64,000 bases of DNA from Paramyrothecium sp. XJ0827. Taxonomy: Eukaryota > Ascomycota > Sordariomycetes > Hypocreales > Stachybotryaceae. Every line of letters starts with the position of its first letter. The stretch's first letter is position 1. Below the pieces are notes generated by a model that ran no database searches, had not been told where the DNA came from, and worked only from the letters and a program-made list of their open reading frames with translations. Of the stretch, positions 1 through 9,701 are shown piece after piece. The stretch covers positions 1,488,001 through 1,552,000 of the forward strand of contig JAJFPB010000006.1 in NCBI GenBank assembly GCA_020881915.1. Direction: 5' to 3'. A program made the translations under genes and the position numbers.

Positions 1-1511
1 CAACGGACCAACACCGACGCTCGTACCTGGGCATCACCTCTGTTAGTGCAATATTGAGAGCAATCTTCCGGTTGTGCCCGTCAGCAAAACGTCTCATAGC
101 TGATCGTGCGAGCATATGGGCAGACAATGAATCCGGCCAGCCTTCACCGTTTCCGCCTATGTCCAGTCTCAATGTCTACCCAAACACTCTGAGGGAGCAA
201 CGCTGCATTGATTTCTATTTTGAGCATGTTCATGCAATAGTGCCCATGCTGGATGAAGAAGACTTTCGCGCAACGTATTCAGCTGGCCAGCGGAGAGACA
301 CCGGATGGCTAGGTCTTCTACACATGGTGATCATTTTGGGATCCATAGCTTCCGGTAGTGATTGCCTCCATGACCAGTACTATGCCCAGGCGCGCAGCTA
401 CCTCGATTTGGACGGGCTCGGCGCTGGCAACCTCGAAAGTCTTCAGGCATTCTGCCTCCTTGGAGGCATGTATCTCCACTACCGGAATGCCCCAAACATG
501 GGTTATGCTATCTTAGGAGCTGCTCAGCGCATGGCAATCGCTCTGGGCCTGCATAGAGAATCTGTACGGCGAAGTTGGAATGGGACAGATCAACACAACG
601 GCCGATTAAAACAAGCCGAAGCTGCCAGGAGGACGTGGTGGAGTCTATTCTGTCTCGATACATGGGCTAGCATGACACTTGGCCGCCCAACTTCTGGGCG
701 ATGGGAACTGGACACGATGGATACGAGACTGCCAACCCCTGCATCAGAAGACGATCATGCTGTGCTCTCTCTTCTGGCCAGTTGCCATTTTTGCCTCATT
801 TCTACCCGAGTGCAACATCGCTTTGCGCATTTTAGCCGCTTAAGCTTGCCAGAAGCTCTGGCCTTTGACCAAGAATTCCAGGATTGGTACCAATCGTTAC
901 CGCCAGTCCTGGTCTCAACCATCAACTCTCCCAGTCGCTTGACAATATCTAGGGAGTTTATGAGAAATCGGTACTTCAACATCCGCCTGATCCTGCTCCG
1001 ATCTCTGATTGTTTATATGGTGCGAGACCGCGTGCCAGTCGATCAGATTTATGCTCAGGCTATGGAAGCAGTCGAAACTTGCCGCACAGTCTCCGGCGAG
1101 GCGATTGAGTCAATAGCCCTCTATTGGACCCCAAATAGGGTACATGCCTGGAATGCAGCTTGGTATCTTTTCCAGGCCTGCATGGTTCCTGTGCTGCTCA
1201 TCGTTATGGGTCGTTCACAGCCGCAACCGAACATCGAAGCACAAGAGGCCGGAAAAGCATTGTTGATGAAAGCTTTGGAAACATTTTCAGAGATGAGATT
1301 GTGGATGCGATCGTCTGATAAAGGTCCTGACATTATATCGGCTTTGTTTGAGGCCACGTCACTTGAGTCAGAAGAGGCCGAGCAAACACCCTCAAACAGT
1401 GACTCCAACTTCCTCGGCTGGTGTGACGACCAGCTAAATTTCACGGATTTGGACTGGAGCTTGTTTCTAAATAACAAGGACTTTCAGGCCAATAGTCTGC
1501 AGCCCAATTGA
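1..1511 (+). CDS. Fungal-specific transcription factor, C-terminal part (5' end outside window)
   Basis: The reading frame is open from the first bases of the window (frame of base 3) to the TGA at 1509-1511, about 502 codons, so the true start and the DNA-binding domain lie upstream. The visible part matches the fungal_trans / middle homology region of Zn2Cys6 regulators. It has the LGxTS...LLR-like opening, a YFEHVHAIVPMLDEEDF segment, a helical GAAQRMAIALGLHRE block and an RRTWWSLFCLDTWASMTLGRP block, which are hallmark stretches of this family. The C-terminus is acidic and Ser/Asn-rich, as in activation tails. No intron is needed in the visible part. Target genes cannot be inferred. The converging dehydrogenase gene at 1708-3244 is the nearest neighbour. 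Confidence 0.87.
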   Translation, partial: TDQHRRSYLGITSVSAILRAIFRLCPSAKRLIADRASIWADNESGQPSPFPPMSSLNVYPNTLREQRCIDFYFEHVHAIVPMLDEEDFRATYSAGQRRDTGWLGLLHMVIILGSIASGSDCLHDQYYAQARSYLDLDGLGAGNLESLQAFCLLGGMYLHYRNAPNMGYAILGAAQRMAIALGLHRESVRRSWNGTDQHNGRLKQAEAARRTWWSLFCLDTWASMTLGRPTSGRWELDTMDTRLPTPASEDDHAVLSLLASCHFCLISTRVQHRFAHFSRLSLPEALAFDQEFQDWYQSLPPVLVSTINSPSRLTISREFMRNRYFNIRLILLRSLIVYMVRDRVPVDQIYAQAMEAVETCRTVSGEAIESIALYWTPNRVHAWNAAWYLFQACMVPVLLIVMGRSQPQPNIEAQEAGKALLMKALETFSEMRLWMRSSDKGPDIISALFEATSLESEEAEQTPSNSDSNFLGWCDDQLNFTDLDWSLFLNNKDFQANSLQPN

Positions 1512-1707
1512 TCTATGCGTGCTGTTTTAATCTTCCATGTTTTTGTGTCTATTGATCCCCGGAGTCTCTGTTTTTTGTCTTTGTCTGAACGACTTTCTTA
1601 CTAGCAAATCATAGTCGACCAAACTCAGTGTTGAGGCTTTTGATATCATATTCTTGAGCTCACCATTCGAGCATTAACCTAGTAAGAATCAGTAACAATT
1701 CAACTCT

Positions 1708-3244
1708 TCAAGTGTAGATAGATGGACCTACATGATGAGGGCCAAGCTCAGCTATGCTTTTCACTCCCAGCAACCTCAACGCAGTTGCTGTTTCGTCAGA
1801 CAAAACTGTTCAAGATCAGCTCAGCCAGGTGGAGAAGACGCCAGCATGTACCCACTTTGCAAGACCCTTTCGACGCCATTTTTTCCGCCAACGGCGAGCC
1901 CGTACAGAGCGGCACGACCGATGCCAACACCCTTGGCTCCTAATGCCAAAGCTTTCACGACGTCCGTTCCTCGCTTGATGCCGCCATCAACCAGAACATC
2001 TAAGCTTTCGAAAACCTGTGGACAGTATTTTCTGATCTCAAGGAGAACATGTATCGGCGTTGGCGCCGTATCAAGTGCGCGACCGCCGTGATTGCTCAGG
2101 ATTATACCTTTAACAGCTGGATATTGCGTTGCAACCAAGGCGTCCTCGTGTGTCTGGATCCCTTTCAGGACTATCGGCAGACTGGTATGCTGGGTAAGCC
2201 AGGCTAGAGTTTTTGCCCACGTCAAGGCCCCTTCCGTACCCCATGTTTGAGCCGGGGCACCGCCAGCAACTTCGGCCATCTTGAAACGTTCGTCCGCCTC
2301 ACGCTTTCCGGGAAATGGGGCGTCTAGTGTTAACACAATAAACTTGATTTGCGGAATTTTCCGTATCTGTGCCAGTGTTCTCTCTGTCGCGGCGATGTCC
2401 TTGAGAACATACAGCTGCCAAGCAAAGACAGCATCAGGCCCTGCAGCAACAATGTCTGTCGGAGACATGGAAGCATTCTTACTGATTATTTGCAGCGCTT
2501 GTTGCTTTGAGCAAGCTGCTGCAATCCCGGCTTCTCCGTCGGCGTGGGCTAAGCGGGCCATCGCTGCCGGGGAGACAAATATGGGCAGATCTACTTTCTG
2601 CCCGATAATCGTCGTGGCTAAGGAGCATTCTGTGCAGTCAACGAAAACACGGGGCCGCAGCAAAATAGAGCGGTAGATCAAATTGTTCTGTGCTTTCGTG
2701 ATTTCGTCGTCCGAGGCTGATACGTAGTAGGAGATTGCCTTTGGGGACAGCACTTGCATAGCGAGCGACTCGATCTCCGAGACACTGAGTAAGGATGTGA
2801 GGGGAGGTAGTGCTGCTCCAGAGTTGAGGTTGGTGACGTTCGGCTCAGGATTTGAGGGAACAATTCCGCGCTGCCCTCTCGTCGCCTCAACAACTCCTAG
2901 CTGTTGTTCGGGCTTGAGATATTCAGCCAAAAGCTCCTTAGGATGAACTGCATCGTATGCTGCAGTTGCGTCGTTGCCTGAATTCTTCAGAAGAATATGT
3001 CTACCACCAGGATGTTGCGGCACAAAGGCCGTGATCTAAAGCACTGTTTTTAACAAATTCTGGCCTTTTGTGGCTATAAAGCGCGGTGGAGACAAACGTC
3101 GTAGACTCTACCATGAAGGATGATCCAGCAACTATTCTCAGACTTATGCTTCTGGACTACACTTGCAAGTAAGTTTCCCGGTATAAAAAGCATTCAAACC
3201 CTGGGCAAAGACTTACCCTCAGAGAAGCTGATTACTCGACTCAT
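1708..3244 (-). CDS. Flavocytochrome b2-like FMN-dependent 2-hydroxyacid (L-lactate) dehydrogenase
   Basis: Oxidises an L-2-hydroxy acid such as lactate with FMN and passes electrons to a cytochrome b5-type heme domain. I rebuilt four exons: 3244-3217, 3156-3098, 3035-1856 and 1805-1708, which join in frame to 454 aa. Exons 1-3 make a cytochrome b5 domain that starts MSRVISFSE and carries the heme ligands H37 (in HPGG) and H60. The FMN domain follows, with LKGIQTHEDA and the catalytic His at about 345 in SNHGGRALD. The last exon restores the usual tail (ALRLLGV). Introns use GTAAGT, GTTTGT and GTGGGT donors. No mitochondrial presequence is seen, unlike yeast Cyb2, so a cytosolic form is likely. 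The physiological substrate is not certain; glycolate or mandelate relatives share the fold. Confidence 0.88.
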
Positions 3245-3803
3245 GGTTCTGAAACCTCGCGCTGCAGAATTTCGCTTGCTGATGCTGAAACAACTTGTCC
3301 GCAGCCTTGTACATGGGCAAATTCTACAATAGCACCCCAAAAGAAGTCTTCTCCAGAGGCAGCGTTGTTATCATCCTGAAACGGACTGAGGCATGCTCTC
3401 GAATGATGCAGAGGGTGGAGCGGTGTGGATGTTGATGAGTGCTAATCGATCTCCAGGTTGGCTTAGTGCCGGGATTTCAAATCTCCGCCTCCACAGTGCT
3501 GTATATTGGTCTGTCAACCGTATAGTGTGATAATGATGGATCACCAAGGATCGTGAGATCAACAGATGTCGATGGAAGAAGAAATGCAAATATTGAAAAG
3601 ACCGAGTTATCTGAGAATTTTCAAATGTCGTTAGGAACTGCGGTAGTACTTTTTATGACATCTTTTCTACGAGCTCTCTGCCATTTCATCTTACATGAAC
3701 ACACACACGCATACTAGGAGACAGAGCTTTGCGTGTGACATGACTCATCCGTGTAAAATCCTTGATAAACCCAATGAATAACCCCTCGTTTACCCTCCTA
3801 TGA
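3245..3803. other. Intergenic stretch, no gene seen
   Basis: Lies between the 5' end of the dehydrogenase and the 3' end of the NLP gene. Only short chance ORFs occur and none has a family match. It must hold the dehydrogenase promoter, but I see no clear TATA box or operator. Confidence 0.5.
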
Positions 3804-4715
3804 TCAGCAGATTCTTGGGGGAACACCAGGGGAGCCATGAGCAGGGTCGTCCCATGCACAATCGAACTCATCATCTCGTGCTGCTTGAGGCATAGACTTT
3901 GGTAGTCTATCGCTAAAAATCCATTCCGTAAACTCCATATGCGTGCTGCCGAAATGATGGCCTTCCAACTTGTCCCGCACACCGGCAGGAAACCCGTTGT
4001 AGGAGACTAACGGACCTCTGAACCAGTAACCCTTGTGATTTTCGACCCAGTCATCTCCGCGATCCGCAATGCGAAAATGATGCGTCCGTATGTGATTTTT
4101 AGCGTAAACCACGAGCGGATGGCTCCCAATCATGCGGACGTCTTTGACAGGTGAGATATCGTATTTACCATGGCTGGACGCTGCCACGTACTCGACACGC
4201 TCATTTGTGCCACTATTATCGTCGTATCTGGTCCAAACAACAATGGATTCCCAGTCATGTCTGTGTCCGCCGCCGAAAAGATCGGTAGCGTAGTCCTTCT
4301 CGAAGTAGTATGAGTACATGTAGGCGCACCAGCCGCGGTTACAACGTTGACGTGAATAAACATTGTTGTTATCCAAGTCGGACTCTTCGCGACAGTATTT
4401 GGTGGCGCCACCACTGAAGCCTTCACGTTTGCTGCAAGGCAAACCCTCCGCAGGGTTGCCGTCTTTGTCAATGGCGGGAACGTTGTAACAGCTATCTCTG
4501 TCGAAGTCAAGGGCAGGCTGCCACATCAGATCCCGTCTTGTGGCATTCTGGGGCAACGCTCTGGGGGGATCTGGAAAGGATATGCGCGATTCCACCCCAA
4601 GGTCTCTCTCGACAAATCGAGGTAGCGTTGCTCCAACAGATGCTGAGATAAGGGGATGAATTGCTAAAAGACTGTAGAGGTTGGCTTTCAGCCAATTGCC
4701 ATGATGATTCTTCAT
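3804..4715 (-). CDS. Necrosis- and ethylene-inducing-like protein (NLP, NPP1 family), secreted
   Basis: NLPs are secreted proteins, many of which damage eudicot plasma membranes or act as microbial patterns. The intact NLP heptapeptide GHRHDWE is present, preceded by a CAYMYSYYFEKD block like the family's MYxWYFPKD motif. The frame extends upstream to 4874, but the ATG at 4713-4715 gives about 303 aa beginning with a Lys-containing n-region and a hydrophobic stretch (LYSLLAIHPLISASVG) that reads as a signal peptide, so I prefer it. At least five Cys occur before the heptapeptide, more than in the simplest (type 1) members. The stop is at 3804-3806. I see no intron or break. Whether this copy is cytolytic cannot be judged from sequence. 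Confidence 0.85.
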   Translation of the reverse strand: MKNHHGNWLKANLYSLLAIHPLISASVGATLPRFVERDLGVESRISFPDPPRALPQNATRRDLMWQPALDFDRDSCYNVPAIDKDGNPAEGLPCSKREGFSGGATKYCREESDLDNNNVYSRQRCNRGWCAYMYSYYFEKDYATDLFGGGHRHDWESIVVWTRYDDNSGTNERVEYVAASSHGKYDISPVKDVRMIGSHPLVVYAKNHIRTHHFRIADRGDDWVENHKGYWFRGPLVSYNGFPAGVRDKLEGHHFGSTHMEFTEWIFSDRLPKSMPQAARDDEFDCAWDDPAHGSPGVPPRIC

Positions 4716-5047
4716 AGCTGTGTCAGGAATTATCTTTCCCTTCACGTTCTTGAGAAGAAGAACTATAAACAAAAATAAAAACTCAGTCGAAAGTTGAAAT
4801 AATGCTTGTAGAGTCTTAGGTTGAGTGAGAGTTAATGCTGTGGTAAGAGCTGTTAGCAACCTTGGGATTACCATTGTTTTTAATGTTGATGAAGCTTTGC
4901 ATTCGCGTTCAAGTTAATATCTCAAATATTGGATCAGAATGGCTCGGATGAGGCGTTGTCCAAAAATGATGACCGCTTCAGAGGAGTGTTCGGTATCAAC
5001 CCCGTTCAGCCCAACCGGCAGTTGTCCATATAAGCTGACAGACGGGA

Positions 5048-5055
5048 TGACGTCA
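5048..5055. promoter_or_regulatory. CRE/ATF-type palindrome TGACGTCA
   Basis: Perfect 8-bp palindrome TGACGTCA, the classical site of CREB/ATF-type bZIP factors, followed by an AT-rich CATATAAAG at 5061-5069. It sits about 330 bp upstream of the preferred NLP start (minus strand). Function is inferred from the motif only. Confidence 0.4.
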
Positions 5056-5728
5056 GCGCCCATATAAAGGTCTAGAACGTTGCAAAGAGCGCTCCGCCGT
5101 GCAGGATGACATGACTGTAGACAATGGAGTTAAGCAATGAAAACCTGTTTCACTGACAATGTCGCCGGCCACTGTCTAGAATATTTCCAAATTGACTCAG
5201 AAGAGAAGTCTTCTTTATCACACACCTGAAGCAATTTGCATCGCCAAACCTGAGCAACATGTACAGCAGTGCCACCAAAAAGCTCTTGGAGATGCATTGG
5301 AAGCTATGAGAGTTGTGCGCATTTGATGACGAGTTGGTATAGTCATGTTGCATTAACATCAGTTTCGATCCTTGAATCATGGAACATGGCTGAGTCAGGT
5401 TACGTTGCTACCTGCAGAGAAGCGTAACAAGGCGATGTATAGGCCCGAAGGACATGTAAGCGGGCACCTTAGCCTTGTTGTCCCTTCACTTTATGGACAT
5501 GAGATCGTTGCGAGGCGGTGAGTTGCACAGAGAGTAAAAATACAACAAGAGTTTCTCTTGCAGGGAATCTCAATTCAAGCTGTCCCATTCGCTTTTGACT
5601 TTGGATATTCAGCATGAAGTAAGGTGTTGTCTCCTCCAAAGCGGCCTAAATGATAATATGTTTTTCACACAAGTCAGCATCTTGGTATACTAGTTTCAGC
5701 TCACCAACCGGTCTAGTATGACTCTACA

Positions 5729-5737
5729 TATATAATA
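5729..5737 (+). promoter_or_regulatory. TATA box of small secreted protein gene
   Basis: TATATAATA lies about 170 bp upstream of the ATG at 5908. Initiation about 30 bp downstream would leave the ATG at 5758 almost without leader, which favours the ATG at 5908. Confidence 0.5.
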
Positions 5738-5907
5738 GCTCTCATGCTGTCCTACTCATGGCTTGGGCTTTCGCATTATCGACAAGTTCACGTTCAGCCA
5801 CAAGTGCCAACGGACGACAACACCGACTGCAAACCTTTCCAAGTTTTCTTGAGGACTTCACGATCATACCACCATTCAATTGGACTATTGTTTTCGTCTT
5901 TTCCAAA

Positions 5908-6453
5908 ATGATTAGACTCATTATGCACCATCATTTCGCGCTAGGCTTTGCTCTTGCATTTATACCAGTTCTATTTGCGCTTCCCACACCGAATACGCCA
6001 TTTGAGAACCTTGTGCTTGCGGACTGTGGCATTGGTCTAGGGACAGACGGCGGTTCAACTTCACGTGAAGTGATCTACTATCCCGGTGATGTCTGGACGG
6101 GCAATGGCCTCGAGACTCTTAGACCAACCATGATGGTCAATGTGCCGTGGACTGGCGATTACCCATGGGGCCAAGCTGGTGGTGTCACAGCTACCCTACC
6201 CAACGGCGACGTCTTCACCATTCACATTGACCGCAACATAAAAGACCCTCATCCTGCAGGCGATGCTTGGCACAAATACGAGATGGATCTGCCCTTTAAG
6301 TGTTATTCATACCACTGGGATAATGTCTACCAACTAGATGACGGCAAATGGTGCTCCAGTGCATATGTATGCAATCATCTAGGTACACCATATATCAAGC
6401 TCAAACCAAAGCCTTCACCCGATGATGGTGATGATGGTTGTGAAGCTCTTTGA
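5908..6453 (+). CDS. Small secreted protein, unknown function (effector-like)
   Basis: 181 aa from the ATG at 5908 (context CAAAATG). The frame is open further upstream to an ATG at 5758, but only the later start puts the hydrophobic segment at the N-terminus as a signal peptide (HFALGFALAFIPVLFALP). The mature part begins near LPTPNTPFENLVLADCG, has four or five Cys, and holds a WTGDYPWGQAGGVTATLP stretch that looks like beta structure. It ends in an acidic, Gly/Asp-rich tail with a final Cys. I do not recognise the family with certainty. Size, secretion signal and Cys content fit an effector-like protein, and the neighbouring NLP gene supports a secreted-protein cluster. Confidence 0.72.
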   Translation: MIRLIMHHHFALGFALAFIPVLFALPTPNTPFENLVLADCGIGLGTDGGSTSREVIYYPGDVWTGNGLETLRPTMMVNVPWTGDYPWGQAGGVTATLPNGDVFTIHIDRNIKDPHPAGDAWHKYEMDLPFKCYSYHWDNVYQLDDGKWCSSAYVCNHLGTPYIKLKPKPSPDDGDDGCEAL

Positions 6454-6759
6454 GACTAAATGATAGTCAGCGATGGTTTTCCGAATCGAGGTACAATGTG
6501 GATCACGGGAGAATTGAAACAACAATCGGAATATTTGGTAGCTGATCGGCAGCGGCAATGTTCCGGGATATATCCTGCACTTGTTTCGTAAAATTGAAGA
6601 TCTATAGGCATGGATTAAATATGAAAATACGCCAGTGCCAATTCTGTTAATCTCAACATGTTCAAGACGCGGACGGATTAGTATCATCATGACCCTTACA
6701 ACAATTTGAATAAAAAGATGATGTTAAAACTGTAACCCAAATAATAAAGCCTAATCTCC
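6454..6759. other. Short convergent intergenic stretch
   Basis: About 300 bp between the 3' ends of two convergent genes. No gene is seen. The distal part (about 6700-6750) is A/T-rich with AATAAA-like motifs (AATAATAAA near 6740), suitable for 3'-end formation. Confidence 0.4.
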
Positions 6760-7356
6760 TCAAAAGTTACCAGTGAATCTGCCAGTTCCAACTTTCACAA
6801 ACTCGCAGTCAAGAGCTAGAGCATGAGTGCTCTCATGCGCGACAATCCACTTCTCCGAAGTCACGCGGAGTCCGCAGACAGTTCCGTGTCTGTTATAGCC
6901 ATACAAAGCAACACGATTGCCCGGTAGCTGGTTAGCTAGCAGCCCGTAGTTCGAATTGTCGTTGTACAAGCAAAGCTTGCTCGGCTCCCAAGATAGGCTC
7001 AAATTCAGAATCTGTTCAGAGCCATCAGATCTGACCTGAATACCGCGGAGGTAGCCTTTGTCGCCGATTGGCCATCCCTGGGCTGTGCGGTCGTCACCGT
7101 CAAATCTTTGGTAGCGGAATACCATGCCTTCCCCGGCCGGCACAACCTTCACCAAGGTTCTGCCATTTTGCTCCGAGACCGACCCGCCCGAGTACCTGTC
7201 ACCGAGGCCAAGCTCACTTCCGTCGGCAAGGGTGATCTTGTACCAGCTTCCAGCGTTGGAAACGATAATCTCGCCGTGGTTGTCTGTGAGGTTCTGGTTC
7301 CCCCAAAGTTAGCATCTCAGCTGACAAGACGGTGATAACGAAGCACTTGCCACCAT
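6760..7356 (-). CDS. Hypothetical protein, 179 aa, with a two-codon first exon and a GC-AG intron (model)
   Basis: The main frame is open from 7293 to the stop at 6760 (178 codons including stop), with ordered composition: Asn/Gly-rich repeats, a GxPIGDKGYLRGIQVRSDG block and an SEKWIVAHESTHALALDCEF stretch. No ATG precedes it in frame. The best model takes ATG GTG at 7356-7351, a GC donor (GCAAGT, the normal form of GC introns), a CTAAC branch point and a CAG acceptor ending at 7294. That gives 179 aa starting MVNLTDNHGE. A TATA box at 7444-7452 lies about 90 bp upstream of this ATG. No signal peptide is seen. I do not recognise the family; the HESTH string looks like HExxH by chance, since the second His is misplaced. 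Confidence 0.55.
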
Positions 7357-7443
7357 GATGATAGATTAAGGCAGTATTGAAGGCGGATGTTTGTTGTGAT
7401 AGTGGTCTCTAGCAAATGGATTTTTTGCAGAAGATCTGGGGCT

Positions 7444-7452
7444 TATTTATAT
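7444..7452 (-). promoter_or_regulatory. TATA box of the 179-aa hypothetical gene
   Basis: The minus strand reads ATATAAATA about 90 bp upstream of the proposed ATG at 7356. It supports transcription of this gene from here. Confidence 0.45.
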
Positions 7453-9701
7453 CTGCTCCCGATAGTTGGAACATCATTGTCATATTCCAATGAGGGCTTG
7501 AAACCTCTTCGTCCTTCATGACCCGGCCCTTTCAGCCAGCCACTACCCATCCAGAACAGCAATAGGTTGTGACACATGCAGGCGTCAGCTAACAACTGTT
7601 GGTGGATCGTTACCTCATAGGGGTTCCTACAGAAAATGCCAATATTGTTGTAACTCTGAAAAGCGGACAAAGACCGACTTGCACGTTAACTGGTTCGGAA
7701 GCCTCGAAAAATGCGACTCGATGCACGTCGTGCGGAGTCAGCTTCATGCAGGCTACTGTGGCGTCCCAGGTAGCTGCATATGCTCGAATTGGAGCGAGGA
7801 GTCAAAGAAGAGCGTAAACCAGAATAAAAAATTGATTTGAATGCTGAGAAAGCGACAAGGAGCGTACGAATCGTAATTATCAGTGCGATAAACACATCGA
7901 CGCACTTGCGAGACGCCCGAAAAGTGACATCGACTGGCTATTTTCCCCTTCCAGAAGTGATTGCCATACGGTCCTACGGCAATAATGCTACTTGGTCCTG
8001 ATGCAGGAAGACGAAAGGGGCATTCGAACGAGAATTTAGCAAGCTGATGCGTAAGACGGCGCCAGAGAGGGACCCTTGCACGCGAACGCCCGAACGCCAA
8101 GTAGTGCAGAGGCCAGCAAATCTGCCACGCATCGAGTTGATTGGTCTGGGTCGGAAAAAGATTGGTCTAGATTCATGCGGTCCACATTGAATCACAATCA
8201 GGTTCATTGGGTTAACGCTTTACCAGTGCAGCGCCGTGGTTCATACCCAAATGTGTCCCACGAAACCTTAGCAAGATGCGCAGACGGTGGAGGGGGACCA
8301 TTTTGTGAAGAATATCCAGATGGATTGATGTATGCTGGTTCGTGAGTTTTTGTTGATGGTGCAACTCATCAACTCCAGAGTTGCAAATATTCTAGGACGA
8401 CATACCAACGTAGGAATCAGATCTTACATTTCAAACAGTAACCCCGAATTTCTCCTAAGTTTCTAATACTATCACCAGGGCTTACTCTCAGCTATTTGAA
8501 TAAAATAATCAAGAGTTAAACAAGCCAAATAATGGTGGTAGTCCGAACAAGAGAAGGTTAATACTATGTTTGCTGCTCAGACGGTATAATGCCTGGCAAT
8601 AGTCGAGAATCTCGTGATAAGGATGTTATGCAGTATTTGATGGATAATTAGGATTTGGCGTACATATGGCTAGAGTCAGCTTGAGAATAGCTCAAAATAT
8701 AACCCTGATCAGACATTATTTCTTGATCTTAAGGGTACCCTTTTCCTTATAGTATTTCTATTTTTCTTATAGCTACATCCAGTAATACCAATACCATATC
8801 CAATATTACGAGCTTCACCATTCGTGTACTTCGGACCTTTTCCGCCCTCGACACCCTAACCGCTAAAACCCATATACTCGATCGAACGTTCAAACACACG
8901 AAATTTTAGGGCTCCGTCGCCTCAAGTAGGATTCCTTTTTGTATAAGCCCAGAACATAGAAACAGCGTACCTCCATGCATGTGTTGAATACAGCCGCTAA
9001 CTATATTGGTGAGTCTGATAAAAAGACGAAGGCAGCCAAGGGGATAGAGAAAACGCGATCTCAACACTACAGTTACCGGGACCGTTATAGCAGGAAATAT
9101 TGCAGGCTGCCTTATCTATTATTGAAGCCATGTATAATGATTCTGTCCTAAATAATGGTCTATCCAACGGAGCAGGCTTTCCCACATAACATGGGTTAGC
9201 ATTTAAAGAGCTTATAGATGGCTTAGATGAAGATGGTAGCGATGACGAGTTAGCCAGCTATGCAGCGTAATAATCTCAGGATAGCTTCAAAGTGTAGCTT
9301 AGATTGTATGTGCCTGATGTGGCAGGCGGCCTCGGCAGACTTACTGTGTCTGACTCTACATCTGAAATTACTATACAGACCTGGCATCGGCTATCTTGGC
9401 AGTTAAGCCACAATTAGAGGTTGTCGACAAATGAAAAAGGTTTGTGTCTCTAAGCAGTCCCTACATAGATAAATGTGCAATATCTAGTAAGAATTTAAAA
9501 AGCCATTAAAAATAAAGCTACATCCACCATAGCGAAGGTGTTACCTAGCAAATTCGGGGTATCTGCCGACGTAGCTCTTCGAATGAGACTGTTGAATTAA
9601 CATTATCCCAGAACACCCCTTGCCTAGCTGCGGATTGTCAAGTATGCTAGGCCAGGGGGTTCTGGCTTCTGATACAACAGGGAAAGGCTCCTAGAATAAG
9701 C
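7453..9701. other. Gene-poor, partly AT-rich stretch with possible transposon relics
   Basis: About 2.2 kb. From about 8340 to 9650 the sequence becomes AT-rich with many TAG/TAA triplets in all frames and CpA depletion reminiscent of RIP, mixed with short GC-normal patches (for example near 9010-9110 and 9320-9420). No ORF above about 90 codons has family character. It may be an old, decayed mobile element, but I cannot name it and see no terminal repeats. Confidence 0.4.

Larger units (their letters stand above)
4716..5907. other. Divergent promoter region between NLP and small secreted protein genes
   Basis: About 1.2 kb with no convincing gene (the in-frame extension of the NLP ORF to 4874 is counted here as leader). 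It contains a CRE-like palindrome at 5048-5055 and a TATA box at 5729-5737, listed separately. Confidence 0.5.

Noticed and set aside
6760..6860. HESTH string read as a zinc-protease motif
   Set aside because: The motif is HExTH with correct spacing by letter only; it lies near the C-terminus of a small protein with no further ligand or protease context.
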